From an uncultured Bacillota bacterium (GTDB lineage Bacteria; Bacillota; Clostridia; Peptostreptococcales; Anaerovoracaceae): a stretch of 9,189 nt of DNA. Where the stretch lies: assembly GCA_946541435.1 (NCBI GenBank), contig CAMNJK010000052.1:1-9189 (forward strand), written 5' to 3'. A program made the position numbers and the translations under genes. Under the pieces are notes generated by a model. That model saw nothing but the letters and a program-made list of their open reading frames with translations. It was not told where the DNA came from and did no database searches. Shown piece after piece: positions 1-6,495 of this stretch. Within the stretch, counting starts at the first letter, position 1; each line of letters begins with the position of its first letter.

Positions 1-1083
1 TTCGTCACGAATGGTTCTGGAAGCCATGATTCCCGGGATGCCGCAGCCGGTTCCTATGATGATCGGAATGACGGATTTACCGGACAGGCCTACACGCTTG
101 AAGATCGGGTCAAGCAGCGCGGAGACACGGGCCATGTAACCGCAGTCCTCCAGGAGGGCGATCAGGAAGTACATGACCATGACCAGAGGCAGGAAGCCGA
201 CAACTGCGCCCACACCGCCGATGATACCGTCCGCGATGATGGTCTGCAGGATGGCCGGACTGTTTTCCATCGCGCCGGCGACGAATCCCTGGAAGGTTTC
301 GATCCAGCCCACCAGCCAGTCGGCGATCCAGGTGCCCAGATAGGTCTGGGAGATGGCGAATACACACCACATGACCACTGCGAAAATGACGATTCCGGCA
401 ATGGGGTTGGTCAGGACAGCATCCAGTTTGTCGTGTCCTGTGGTCTGGCTGGAAGCGACCTTACGGGTCTCTACCGCGCTGACGATCTGGTTGGCGAAGG
501 CGAAACGCTTTCTGTCTTCCGCGTCTACCGCGGCCTTATCGTGAAGGTCGATGTCGGCCTGAAGATAAGGCGCCTTCTGGCCTTTTCCATTCATGGAGAT
601 GGCCTTGGAAACCAGTTCCTTCAGTCCGTTGTTCTTTTTCTCTGTGGAAACAGTCTTGACCACCGGGCAGCCCAGCTTCTGTTCCAGGGCAGCTGCGTCG
701 ATGGTCGTTCCTTCTTTCTCGTTGATGTCGCTTTTGTTCAGCGCGACCACAACAGGAATCCCCAGCTCCAGCAGCTGTGTGGTGAAGAACAGGCTTCTGC
801 TCAGGTTTGTCGCGTCCACGATGTTGATGATGGCATCCGGATGTTCATCACGAACGAACTCACTTGTGATGCTCTCTTCCGGTGTGAAGGGAGACATGGA
901 ATAAGCGCCCGGCAGGTCAACTGCCGTTACATTCTGTCCGTCCGCGTACTCGGCGAGCAGCGGAGCCTCCTTCTTGCCTACGGTAACGCCTGCCCAGTTA
1001 CCTACTCTCTCGCTCAGGCCCGTCAGCTGGTTGTACATTGTGGTCTTACCGCTGTTCGGGTTTCCGGCAAATGCGATTCTCAT
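1..1083 (-). CDS. feoB: FeoB ferrous iron transporter, N-terminal 361 residues (3' end outside window)
   Basis: FeoB is the inner-membrane Fe(II) uptake protein with an N-terminal cytosolic G domain. The frame is open from ATG 1083 to the left edge. Visible motifs are the G1 P-loop GNPNSGKTT (residues 7-15), G3 DLPG (56-59) and G4 NKSD (116-119). A linker rich in charged residues follows to about 225, then hydrophobic segments of the membrane part (about 226-245 and 285-312). The last visible block, GTGCGIPGIMASRTI, is the conserved Cys-containing stretch of the FeoB gate domain. Full-length FeoB is usually 600-800 residues, so roughly half is present. The start is set by AAAGGAG 8 nt upstream of the ATG and by the P-loop lying at its usual distance from the N terminus. 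It sits 144 nt downstream of feoA and may also have its own promoter in that gap. No defect is seen in the visible part. Family assignment is essentially certain. Confidence 0.96.
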   Translation of the reverse strand, partial: MRIAFAGNPNSGKTTMYNQLTGLSERVGNWAGVTVGKKEAPLLAEYADGQNVTAVDLPGAYSMSPFTPEESITSEFVRDEHPDAIINIVDATNLSRSLFFTTQLLELGIPVVVALNKSDINEKEGTTIDAAALEQKLGCPVVKTVSTEKKNNGLKELVSKAISMNGKGQKAPYLQADIDLHDKAAVDAEDRKRFAFANQIVSAVETRKVASSQTTGHDKLDAVLTNPIAGIVIFAVVMWCVFAISQTYLGTWIADWLVGWIETFQGFVAGAMENSPAILQTIIADGIIGGVGAVVGFLPLVMVMYFLIALLEDCGYMARVSALLDPIFKRVGLSGKSVIPIIIGTGCGIPGIMASRTIRDE

Positions 1084-1103
1084 AATGCAAACTCCTTTTA
1101 GTA

Positions 1104-1135
1104 AAATGATTATAATGTATGAAATAGTTCAAATT
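1104..1135 (-). promoter_or_regulatory. Possible internal promoter for feoB
   Basis: The minus strand has a perfect TATAAT about 25 nt upstream of the feoB ATG, leaving a short leader that contains the AAAGGAG ribosome binding site. The -35 match is poor: TTAATT at 17-nt spacing matches TTGACA at three positions, and a better-looking TTGAAC lies only 12 nt away. It follows a terminator-like hairpin, so it could give feoB transcription separate from feoA. This rests on the -10 match and position only. Confidence 0.35.
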
Positions 1136-1150
1136 AACTAACCGCTGGGG

Positions 1151-1210
1151 AAAAATATATGTGCTCCTGCCGCAGCTGGATCCGATGGACCCGGCTGCAG
1201 TCCGGCACAT
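1151..1210 (-). terminator. Terminator- or attenuator-like hairpin between feoA and feoB
   Basis: On the minus strand, an outer 6-bp stem (AUGUGC 1210-1205 with GCACAU 1164-1159) encloses a small internal loop. Inside it is a 14-bp inner stem (1200-1187 with 1183-1170) with one mismatch, two G-U pairs and a 3-nt loop. The 3' side is followed by AUAUUUUU. This is the shape of an intrinsic terminator or partial attenuator, although the U run starts three bases after the stem. It begins 18 nt past the feoA stop. It could lower feoB transcription relative to feoA, or protect the feoA mRNA 3' end. Confidence 0.5.
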
Positions 1211-1227
1211 GATGATCTTTTCTGCGG

Positions 1228-1461
1228 TCAGATGATAACTGCTTCCGCGAGCTGATTGTCCAGCCCGTAGCGGCTGTCCTTGATCACGACGATACAGCTC
1301 TTTTTCTTTTTTGAAATCAGTGTGACCGGCTCTCCGCTGTAGCATCCAAGACGGAACAGAAAAGCATTCATCTCTTCATCATCCGTATCGATGGCCTTCA
1401 CGGTATAGGTCTTGCCGATCTCAGCGTCCAGCAGAGTCAGCCTTTCCTTGCTGTTCTCCAT
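1228..1461 (-). CDS. feoA: FeoA, small SH3-like ferrous iron transport protein
   Basis: This 77-residue cytosolic protein of the FeoA family has the SH3-like beta-barrel fold and assists FeoB. The pattern LTLLDAEIGKTYTVKAI at the N terminus, then FRLGCYSGEPVTLISKK and a C-terminal SRYGLDNQLAEAVII, is the typical FeoA layout at the typical length of 75-80 residues. The frame stays open upstream to an ATG at 1539, but that extension would run through the promoter and palindrome. ATG 1461 has an AAAGGGGG ribosome binding site 8 nt away and gives the family-length product. The feoB gene follows 144 nt downstream, the standard Feo arrangement. Upstream lie a TATAAT element, a 25-bp palindrome and two direct repeats, so transcription is probably tightly controlled, presumably by iron or anaerobiosis. 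The regulator cannot be named from sequence. Confidence 0.93.
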   Translation of the reverse strand: MENSKERLTLLDAEIGKTYTVKAIDTDDEEMNAFLFRLGCYSGEPVTLISKKKKSCIVVIKDSRYGLDNQLAEAVII

Positions 1462-1517
1462 GAAACTGTCCCCCTTTCCCTGCAGGATCCCCTTTGTTAA
1501 TTCGTCTGAACTAACCA

Positions 1518-1542
1518 GGATTGAAAAAAATTTTCTCAATCC
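1518..1542. promoter_or_regulatory. Operator-like palindrome at the predicted feoA transcription start
   Basis: This is a 25-bp inverted repeat. Arms of 12 (GGATTGAAAAAA and GGATTGAGAAAA read inward on the two strands) differ at one position and flank a single central base. It lies 3' of the predicted -10 element on the minus strand, covering about +1 to +25 of the transcript, where a bound repressor would block initiation. The AT-rich core resembles binding sites of iron regulators such as Fur in general character, but it is not a clear match to the Fur 7-1-7 consensus. Confidence 0.5.
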
Positions 1543-1547
1543 AGAGC

Positions 1548-1576
1548 ATTATACATCTCTTACGACTGAGAGTGTT
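1548..1576 (-). promoter_or_regulatory. Probable feoA promoter with weak -35
   Basis: The minus strand carries a perfect TATAAT at 1553-1548, about 87 nt upstream of the feoA ATG. The hexamer at 17-nt spacing (1576-1571, AACACT) matches TTGACA poorly, which suggests activator dependence. Direct repeats lie immediately upstream of this position and the palindrome lies immediately downstream of the -10. A second TATAAT at 1597-1592 also lacks a convincing -35. Confidence 0.45.
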
Positions 1577-1633
1577 GTCTGTTATTGACCAATTATACAC
1601 CTCTAACTATTATTAATGTAGTCTGATATTGAC
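1577..1633. repeat. Two direct repeats upstream of the feoA promoter
   Basis: GTCTGTTATTGAC at 1577-1589 and GTCTGATATTGAC at 1621-1633 match at 12 of 13 positions, with start points 44 bp apart (about four helical turns). The nearer copy abuts the expected -35 region of the feoA promoter. The spacing and placement suit two binding sites for an activator, but no known consensus was recognised. The stretch between them is AT-rich and contains no gene. Confidence 0.4.
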
Positions 1634-1642
1634 TTCCGGACA

Positions 1643-1677
1643 CAAAAAAACAGAAGACCGCTTTGGCAGTCTTCTGT
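1643..1677 (-). terminator. Intrinsic terminator of the gcv-lpdA operon
   Basis: On the minus strand a 12-bp stem (1677-1666 with 1661-1650, ACAGAAGACUGC pairing with GCGGUCUUCUGU, one G-U) closes a CAAA tetraloop. It runs directly into a U7 tract (first U paired). It begins 8 nt past the lpdA stop codon. This is a textbook rho-independent terminator that separates the glycine operon from feoAB. Confidence 0.93.
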
Positions 1678-1685
1678 GTCCTCCC

Positions 1686-3111
1686 CTACCTTCTGCGCTG
1701 GGGTACCGTGTGGATGGATGTGCCGTGCACCGCTTCCAGGGCTTCCCCGATGCCTTCGTTATAAGTGGGATGGGGCCGCACGGAACGCAGCATATCTGCC
1801 ACGGTCATGTGATTCACGATGGCTGTGGTGAACTCGCCGATCATATCCGTAGCCCGGGAGCACATCATCTGGGCGCCCAGGATCTCGTCTGTGGCGGCAT
1901 CCGCCACCACTTTGATAAAGCCGCGTTCATCCCTGGTGATCAGGGTCTTGCCGTTGGCGCTCATGATGAATTTGCCGCAGATGGCTTCCCGGCCGGCTTC
2001 CTTTGCCTCAGCTTCGGTCATTCCCACGGAAGCGATCTCAGGATCAGTATAGACCCCGCCGGGGATCACCGTAAGATCCTGTGATAACGCAGCTTCGGAT
2101 CCGCCAGAGGTGATATGCTCCACCGCCCGGATGCCCTGGGCGGACGCTGCGTGGGCCAGCTGCATGCCGCCGGTCAGATCGCCGATGGCGTACACTCCCG
2201 GCATACTGGTGCGCTGATATTCGTCCACCTGCAGGAATCTTCCGTTCATCTGAATGGAGATGCCCTCGCCGAAGAGCTTTTCCGTCATGGGACGTCTTCC
2301 CGCAGCCACCAGAACATACTGGCCGCTGATGGTCTGCTCTTTGTCCTTTTCGGAGAAGCGGCAGATCACGCCCTCTTCCCCTTCGCTGAATTCCTGGACC
2401 CGGGCGTTCAGGTGCGCTTCCACGCCCTTTTTCTTCAGGATCATCTTCAGGTTCTGGGAGATCTCCCGGTCGAAGTTATCCAGAAGTTTGGGCAGGGCCT
2501 CCAGGATGGTCACTTTTGTGCCCAGATTCGCGAAGGCCGTGGCAAATTCCACCCCCGCCGATGATGACGAGACTCTCCGGGGCATGGTCGAGGGCGAAAA
2601 GTCCGTCGCTGTTCAGGACCCCCGGAAGATCAGCGCCGGGGATGGGCAGGTCTGCCGGCCTGGATCCTGCTGCCAGGATCACATGCGCCGCGGAAAGCAT
2701 GTCTTCCTCCCCGTCCGGACCGATCACCCGGACCTGGTTCATGCCGTCCTTGGGAAGCTGCAGGCTTCCGGTGCCCTGGATCAAAGTAACGCCGCCGGCC
2801 TTCAGGAGCTGCTCCACACCGCCCACCAGGCGGTCCACCGTCTCCTCCTTATACTGGAGGATCTCGGCGTAGTCATAGCTGGTATCCGGCGCGTGCACAC
2901 CGAAACGGCCGCCCTCCAGCGCTTCCCGGTAAAGAGACGAAGCGTGGATCATTGCCTTGGCAGGAATGCAGCCCCGGTTAAGACAGGTCCCGCCCACACG
3001 GCGGTTTTCGACCACAGCTACGCTTTTCCCTGCTCTTGAGGCGCTGATGGCAGCCACATATCCGCCGGGACCGGCGCCGATGATCACGATATCAAACTGT
3101 TTCATTTCCAT
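1686..3111 (-). pseudogene. lpdA: Dihydrolipoamide dehydrogenase (glycine cleavage L-protein), frameshifted
   Basis: L-protein reoxidises the dihydrolipoyl arm of H-protein with FAD, a redox disulfide and NAD+. The first part (3111 to about 2554) has the FAD-binding GAGPGG (residues 12-17) and the active disulfide C43-LNRG-C48. The second part (about 2552-1686, another frame) has GVEFATAF, the FAD-contacting YAIGDLTGG and the C-terminal catalytic HPTYNEGIGEA. The frames meet at 2551-2559, in the NAD-binding GGGxIGxE motif. 'LVIIGG' passes straight to 'VEFA', so four residues (Gly, a hydrophobic residue, Ile and Gly) are missing, a net loss of 11 nt. With them the protein would be about 478 residues, normal for the family. 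As written, translation ends early at 2476. Start 3111 is chosen for its GGAG 8 nt upstream; ATG 3129 has no such site. There is no N-terminal lipoyl domain. A true mutation and an assembly error both remain possible. Confidence 0.9.
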
Positions 3112-3145
3112 TCTCTTTTCTCCGCTCATCTGTTATAAAACGAAC

Positions 3146-3226
3146 GATGGCCATGACAGGCGGTCTTCAACTGAATGTCTTCGCTAGAATGTCTTTCCCG
3201 GAAGACCCTTCCATCATGGCCATGAT
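3146..3226. repeat. Structured spacer between gcvPB and lpdA
   Basis: The 142-nt gap contains nested repeats. A perfect 14-bp palindrome ATCATGGCCATGAT lies at 3213-3226. Its ten-base core TCATGGCCAT (3214-3223) is complementary to ATGGCCATGA at 3147-3156. Inside these, GGTCTTC (3162-3168) pairs with GAAGACC (3201-3207). The loop holds the direct repeat GAATGTCTT twice (3173-3181 and 3187-3195, 14-nt period). Together they could fold into an interrupted stem-loop of about 80 nt. No U run follows, so it is not a terminator. A role in mRNA processing, stability or lpdA translation is a guess. Confidence 0.45.
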
Positions 3227-3253
3227 CCAGATTCTGTTTTTTACAAAGCCGCC

Positions 3254-4699
3254 TTATTCAAACGCGTACCGAAGCACCGGATGACGTGCCGCTCCCACCT
3301 CATCCAGTCTGCTGACCGGTGTTGTGTGGGGCGCATCGTGCAGGGCTTCCGGATCGCTGAAGGCCAGATCGTAGAGACCCTCCAGGACCTGAATGGCTTC
3401 ATCCAGGGTCTCCCGGGATTCGGTCTCTGTGGGTTCCACCATCAGGGCTTCATGCACGGTCAGCGGGAAATACATCGTGGGCGGATGGATGCCGTGATCC
3501 AGAAGTCCCTTGGCAATATCCATGGCGGATACGCCGGTCTCCTTCAGGAGTCTGGACAGATCCATGACGAACTCGTGCATGCAGATCTTCGTATCGAAGG
3601 CAATGTCATACTTGTCACGCAGCTTTGCCATCATATAGTTGGCGTTTAAGACCGCGTTCTCCGAAGCGGCTGCAATGCCCTCCGCGCCCAGCATTTTGAT
3701 GTAGGTCAGTGCTTTGACCACCACCAGGAAATTGCCGTAGAAATTTTTCATTTCTCCCAGGCTCTGCTCGGGCTTGACGAAGACAAGCTTCCCGTCCTTC
3801 TCTTCAGTCACAAGGCCCGGCAGGAATTTCGCCAGGTGCTCCTTGCAGCCCACCGGACCCGCGCCGGGGCCGCCGCCGCCATGCGGCGTGGAGAATGTCT
3901 TGTGGAGATTCAGATGGACACAGTCAAATCCCATATCGCCGGGACGGGCCACGCCCATGATGGCGTTCAGGTTCGCGCCGTCATAGTAGACCTGACCGCC
4001 GCATCCGTGGATGATCTCCGTGATCTCCAGAATGTTGGGGTCGAAGAGTCCTGCCGTATTGGGGTTGGTCAGCATGAGACCGGCGATCTCTTTGCCTTCT
4101 TCACCCTCACAGATCTGACGCAGTTTTTCCACATCCACGCAGCCCCGTTCATCGGAGGCTGTATTGATGACGGACATGCCTGCCATCACTGCGCTGGCCG
4201 GGTTGGTCCCGTGGGCGGAATCCGGAACGATGATCTTCGTTCTCTGGGTATCGCCGTTGGCCAGATGATATGCCTTGATCAGGAGCAGGCCTGTGAACTC
4301 ACCGTGGGCGCCGGCTGCCGGCTGGAATGTGAAGCGGGACATGCCGGTGATGGCGTTCAGGGCCTTCTCTGTCTCCTGCAGGACCTGAAGGCTCCCCTGC
4401 AGTGTGTCCAGGGGCTGCAGCGGATGGACATGGGTGAACTTTGACATGGATGCCGTCTGTTCATTGACCCGGGGATTGTACTTCATGGTGCAGGATCCCA
4501 GCGGATAGAAGCCGTCGTTCACACCGTGGGCTTTCGCTGCCAGCTGGGTGTAATGCCGTTCGATATCCACCTCTGCCATCTGGGGCAGGTGAAGCGGTTT
4601 CTGTCTGCTGAATTCAGGAGCTGCTTCATATACTTCTACATCACAGGGCGGCAGGATGCTGCATCCGCGCCCTTCTCTGCTTTTTTCAAAAATCAGCAT
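3254..4699 (-). CDS. gcvPB: Glycine dehydrogenase (decarboxylating) subunit 2, P-protein catalytic half
   Basis: This 481-residue subunit carries the pyridoxal phosphate site of the two-subunit glycine decarboxylase. P-protein removes CO2 from glycine and passes the aminomethyl group to lipoyl-H-protein. Diagnostic motifs are YPLGSCTMKYNPR (65-77), QPAAGAHGEFTG (126-137), DSAHGTNPASA (160-170), YYDGANLNAI (238-247) and NLHKTFSTPHGGGGPGAG, in which K267 is the predicted Schiff-base lysine. Length matches other split GcvPB proteins. The ATG lies within the end of gcvPA (7-nt overlap) behind a GGAGGT ribosome binding site, so the two subunits are probably translationally coupled and made in equal amounts. 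No defects seen. Confidence 0.97.
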   Translation of the reverse strand: MLIFEKSREGRGCSILPPCDVEVYEAAPEFSRQKPLHLPQMAEVDIERHYTQLAAKAHGVNDGFYPLGSCTMKYNPRVNEQTASMSKFTHVHPLQPLDTLQGSLQVLQETEKALNAITGMSRFTFQPAAGAHGEFTGLLLIKAYHLANGDTQRTKIIVPDSAHGTNPASAVMAGMSVINTASDERGCVDVEKLRQICEGEEGKEIAGLMLTNPNTAGLFDPNILEITEIIHGCGGQVYYDGANLNAIMGVARPGDMGFDCVHLNLHKTFSTPHGGGGPGAGPVGCKEHLAKFLPGLVTEEKDGKLVFVKPEQSLGEMKNFYGNFLVVVKALTYIKMLGAEGIAAASENAVLNANYMMAKLRDKYDIAFDTKICMHEFVMDLSRLLKETGVSAMDIAKGLLDHGIHPPTMYFPLTVHEALMVEPTETESRETLDEAIQVLEGLYDLAFSDPEALHDAPHTTPVSRLDEVGAARHPVLRYAFE

Positions 4700-6018
4700 G
4701 CCAGCACCTCCTTGATCACAGCAACGACTTCATCGATATCCTTCTTCGTGTTCATTTCCGTACAGCACCAGAGGATCCGGCTGCCTTCGTCTCCGTCCAG
4801 AGGAAGTCCGCCCAGGATCCCCTTCTCCTGCAGGGCGTCCAGGATCCTGGCTGCAGGAACGTCAGCCTTTGTAACGAATTCATGGAAGAATTCTCCCTCT
4901 TCCACGGTCAGACCAGCCTTTGCGAGTTCACCGGCCATGTAGTGGGCCTTGGAGGTGCACTGGACCGCGGCTTCCCGAAGGCCTTCCGGGCCAAGGGTGG
5001 AGAGATACACGCCCACGGCCAGGGCGCAGAGGGCCTGGTTGGAGCAGATGTTGCTGGAAGCCTTCTCCCGGCGGATATGCTGCTCTCTGGCCTGCAGGGT
5101 CAGCACATATCCGGTGCGGCCTTTGGTATCGGTGGTCTGTCCCACGATACGGCCCGGCAGCTTCCGTTTCATGGCGTCTGTGGAAGCCATGAATCCAAGG
5201 TAGGGACCGCCGAAAGCCATGGGAAGTCCCAAAGGCTGGCCGTCTCCCACCGCCACGTCCGCGCCGTATTCCGCAGGTGTCTTCAGGACGCCCAGGGAAA
5301 TGGGATTGACGGACATGATGTACTTGGCCTTGGCGGCATGGGCCATCTCACCGATGGCCTGGGCGTCTTCCAGACGTCCATAATAATTCGGCTGCTGGAT
5401 CAGGACGCAGGCCACGGTATCATCCAGCATCCCCTGCAGGGCCTGCGCGTCGGTCACGCCGTCCCTGGCCGGAATGACCTCCAGTTCCATGTTGTTGCCG
5501 AAGCAGTAGGTCCGGATCACATCCAGGACGCCGGGCTGTACGCAGGCGGAAACCAGCGCCTTGTTTCTCTTTCTTTCCCGGCACAGGGCCACGGCTTCTG
5601 CCGCCGCTGTTCCGCCGTCATAGACGGAAGCGTTGGAAACATCCATGCCTGTGAGCTCACAGATCATGGTCTGATATTCAAAAATGGACTGCAGCACACC
5701 CTGGCTGATCTCAGCCTGGTAAGGTGTGTAGGCTGTCTGCAGGGTCTCGTTGGACATCACCGCGTTCACTGTAGCCGGAACATAGTGGCGATAAGCGCCG
5801 GCGCCCCGGAAAACAGACCGGAACACACGGTTCTTGGCCGCGATCTCCGCCATGGAGCGAAGGACCTCCATCTCGGACATGCCCTCCGGCAGATCCAGAC
5901 CGTTCTTCAGTCTGACCTGATCAGGCACATCCGCGAAGAGTTCATCTGATGACCCCAGTCCGATCTCACGCAGCATCTCCTGCTGCTGCGCTTTTGTATT
6001 CGGTACAAAAGTCCCCAT
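4693..6018 (-). CDS. gcvPA: Glycine dehydrogenase (decarboxylating) subunit 1
   Basis: This 441-residue subunit is the N-terminal half of the split P-protein. It pairs with GcvPB to form the heterotetrameric decarboxylase typical of Bacillota and some other phyla. Family motifs are FRGAGAYRHYVPA (70-82), YTPYQAEISQG (97-107), NASVYDGGTA (129-138), GDGQPLGLPMAFGGPYLGF (258-276) and REQHIRREKASSNICSNQ (311-328). Its fold is that of PLP enzymes, but the cofactor lysine is in GcvPB. The ATG is only 3 nt after the gcvH stop, and its AGGAGGAA ribosome binding site is formed by the last gcvH codons (Glu-Glu-Glu), which favours coupled translation. Intact and of normal length. Confidence 0.97.
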   Translation of the reverse strand: MGTFVPNTKAQQQEMLREIGLGSSDELFADVPDQVRLKNGLDLPEGMSEMEVLRSMAEIAAKNRVFRSVFRGAGAYRHYVPATVNAVMSNETLQTAYTPYQAEISQGVLQSIFEYQTMICELTGMDVSNASVYDGGTAAAEAVALCRERKRNKALVSACVQPGVLDVIRTYCFGNNMELEVIPARDGVTDAQALQGMLDDTVACVLIQQPNYYGRLEDAQAIGEMAHAAKAKYIMSVNPISLGVLKTPAEYGADVAVGDGQPLGLPMAFGGPYLGFMASTDAMKRKLPGRIVGQTTDTKGRTGYVLTLQAREQHIRREKASSNICSNQALCALAVGVYLSTLGPEGLREAAVQCTSKAHYMAGELAKAGLTVEEGEFFHEFVTKADVPAARILDALQEKGILGGLPLDGDEGSRILWCCTEMNTKKDIDEVVAVIKEVLAC

Positions 6019-6021
6019 CGT

Positions 6022-6399
6022 TTATTCCTCCTCAGCTACGAAAGCTTCATATTCTTCGGCAGTCATGAAATCTGCGCGGTCTGTGATCTCATTGACCTTG
6101 ATGAACCATGCGTCAAAGGCGGATTCATTGATCAGCTCCGGCGCGTCCAGCAGTTCTTCGTTGACCTCGCACACCACGCCGGTCACAGGAGAGTAAATAT
6201 CAGAAACGGCCTTGACGGATTCCACATCCGCGAATACCTCTTCCATCACTACTTCATCGCCTTCCTGGGGCAGATTGACGAAAACCAGATCTCCCAGAGC
6301 GTCCTGGGCGTAATCTGAAATGCCGATGGTGACAAAATCGCCTTCATCTTTGATCCATTCGTGGGTCTTGGTGTACATAAGATCAGTTCTGAATTCCAT
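6022..6399 (-). CDS. gcvH: Glycine cleavage system H-protein (lipoyl carrier)
   Basis: This 125-residue acidic shuttle protein has a covalently bound lipoyl arm that visits the P, T and L proteins in turn. THEWI (12-16) marks the N-terminal strand, [15 protein letters not shown] follows, and the lipoylation site is K63 in [13 protein letters not shown], all as in the GcvH family. The C-terminal tail ending in [10 protein letters not shown] is normal for the group. The start is supported by AAAGGAG 7 nt upstream. It lies 96 nt after gcvT, a gap with a hairpin, and 3 nt before gcvPA. A lipoate ligase or lipoyl synthase must be supplied from elsewhere, since none is in the window. Confidence 0.97.
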   Translation of the reverse strand: MEFRTDLMYTKTHEWIKDEGDFVTIGISDYAQDALGDLVFVNLPQEGDEVVMEEVFADVESVKAVSDIYSPVTGVVCEVNEELLDAPELINESAFDAWFIKVNEITDRADFMTAEEYEAFVAEEE

Positions 6400-6440
6400 A
6401 GTAGTTCTCCTTTTGCTTAATTGACATAATATTTATCCTG

Positions 6441-6461
6441 CAAAGGCTGGCGCAGCCTTTG
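6441..6461. repeat. Intercistronic hairpin between gcvT and gcvH
   Basis: A perfect 9-bp inverted repeat (CAAAGGCTG with CAGCCTTTG, 3-nt loop) sits in the 96-nt gap. Weaker hairpin candidates lie just upstream (GAACTCTGTTC at 6466-6476, and GCCG/CGGC at 6479-6491). No U run follows in the minus direction, so it is more likely an mRNA stability or processing element than a terminator. Confidence 0.5.
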
Positions 6462-6495
6462 TCATGAACTCTGTTCAGCCGAAAACCGGCGTCTG

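Noticed and set aside
433..1101. 222-codon plus-strand open frame opposite feoB
   Set aside because: The minus strand encodes a clear FeoB G domain over the same bases. The plus-strand translation resembles nothing known.
1462..1539. 26-codon N-terminal extension of feoA from an upstream ATG
   Set aside because: It would cross the palindrome at the predicted transcription start, lacks family similarity, and the ATG at 1461 has a better ribosome binding site and gives normal FeoA length.
1585..1613. Plus-strand promoter-like TTGACC-17-TATTAT
   Set aside because: It points into the antisense strand of lpdA with no gene downstream. The AT-rich spacer makes chance matches likely, and part of it overlaps the direct repeat.
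2551..2559. Programmed ribosomal frameshift in lpdA
   Set aside because: A change of frame alone would not restore the missing Gly-x-Ile-Gly residues. The loss of 11 nt fits a deletion or assembly fault better.
2254..3039. 261-codon plus-strand open frame opposite lpdA
   Set aside because: Antisense to the two lpdA frames and spanning their junction. Its length reflects GC-rich codon structure on the other strand and no protein family is recognisable.
2476..3129. The first lpdA frame as an independent short oxidoreductase with an alternative ending
   Set aside because: The protein is cut inside the NAD motif, the tail after it resembles nothing, and the rest of Lpd continues in the next frame with full conservation.
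4882..5949. 355-codon plus-strand open frame opposite gcvPA
   Set aside because: It is the antisense shadow of an intact gcvPA. The translation shows no recognisable family, and the real gene is certain.
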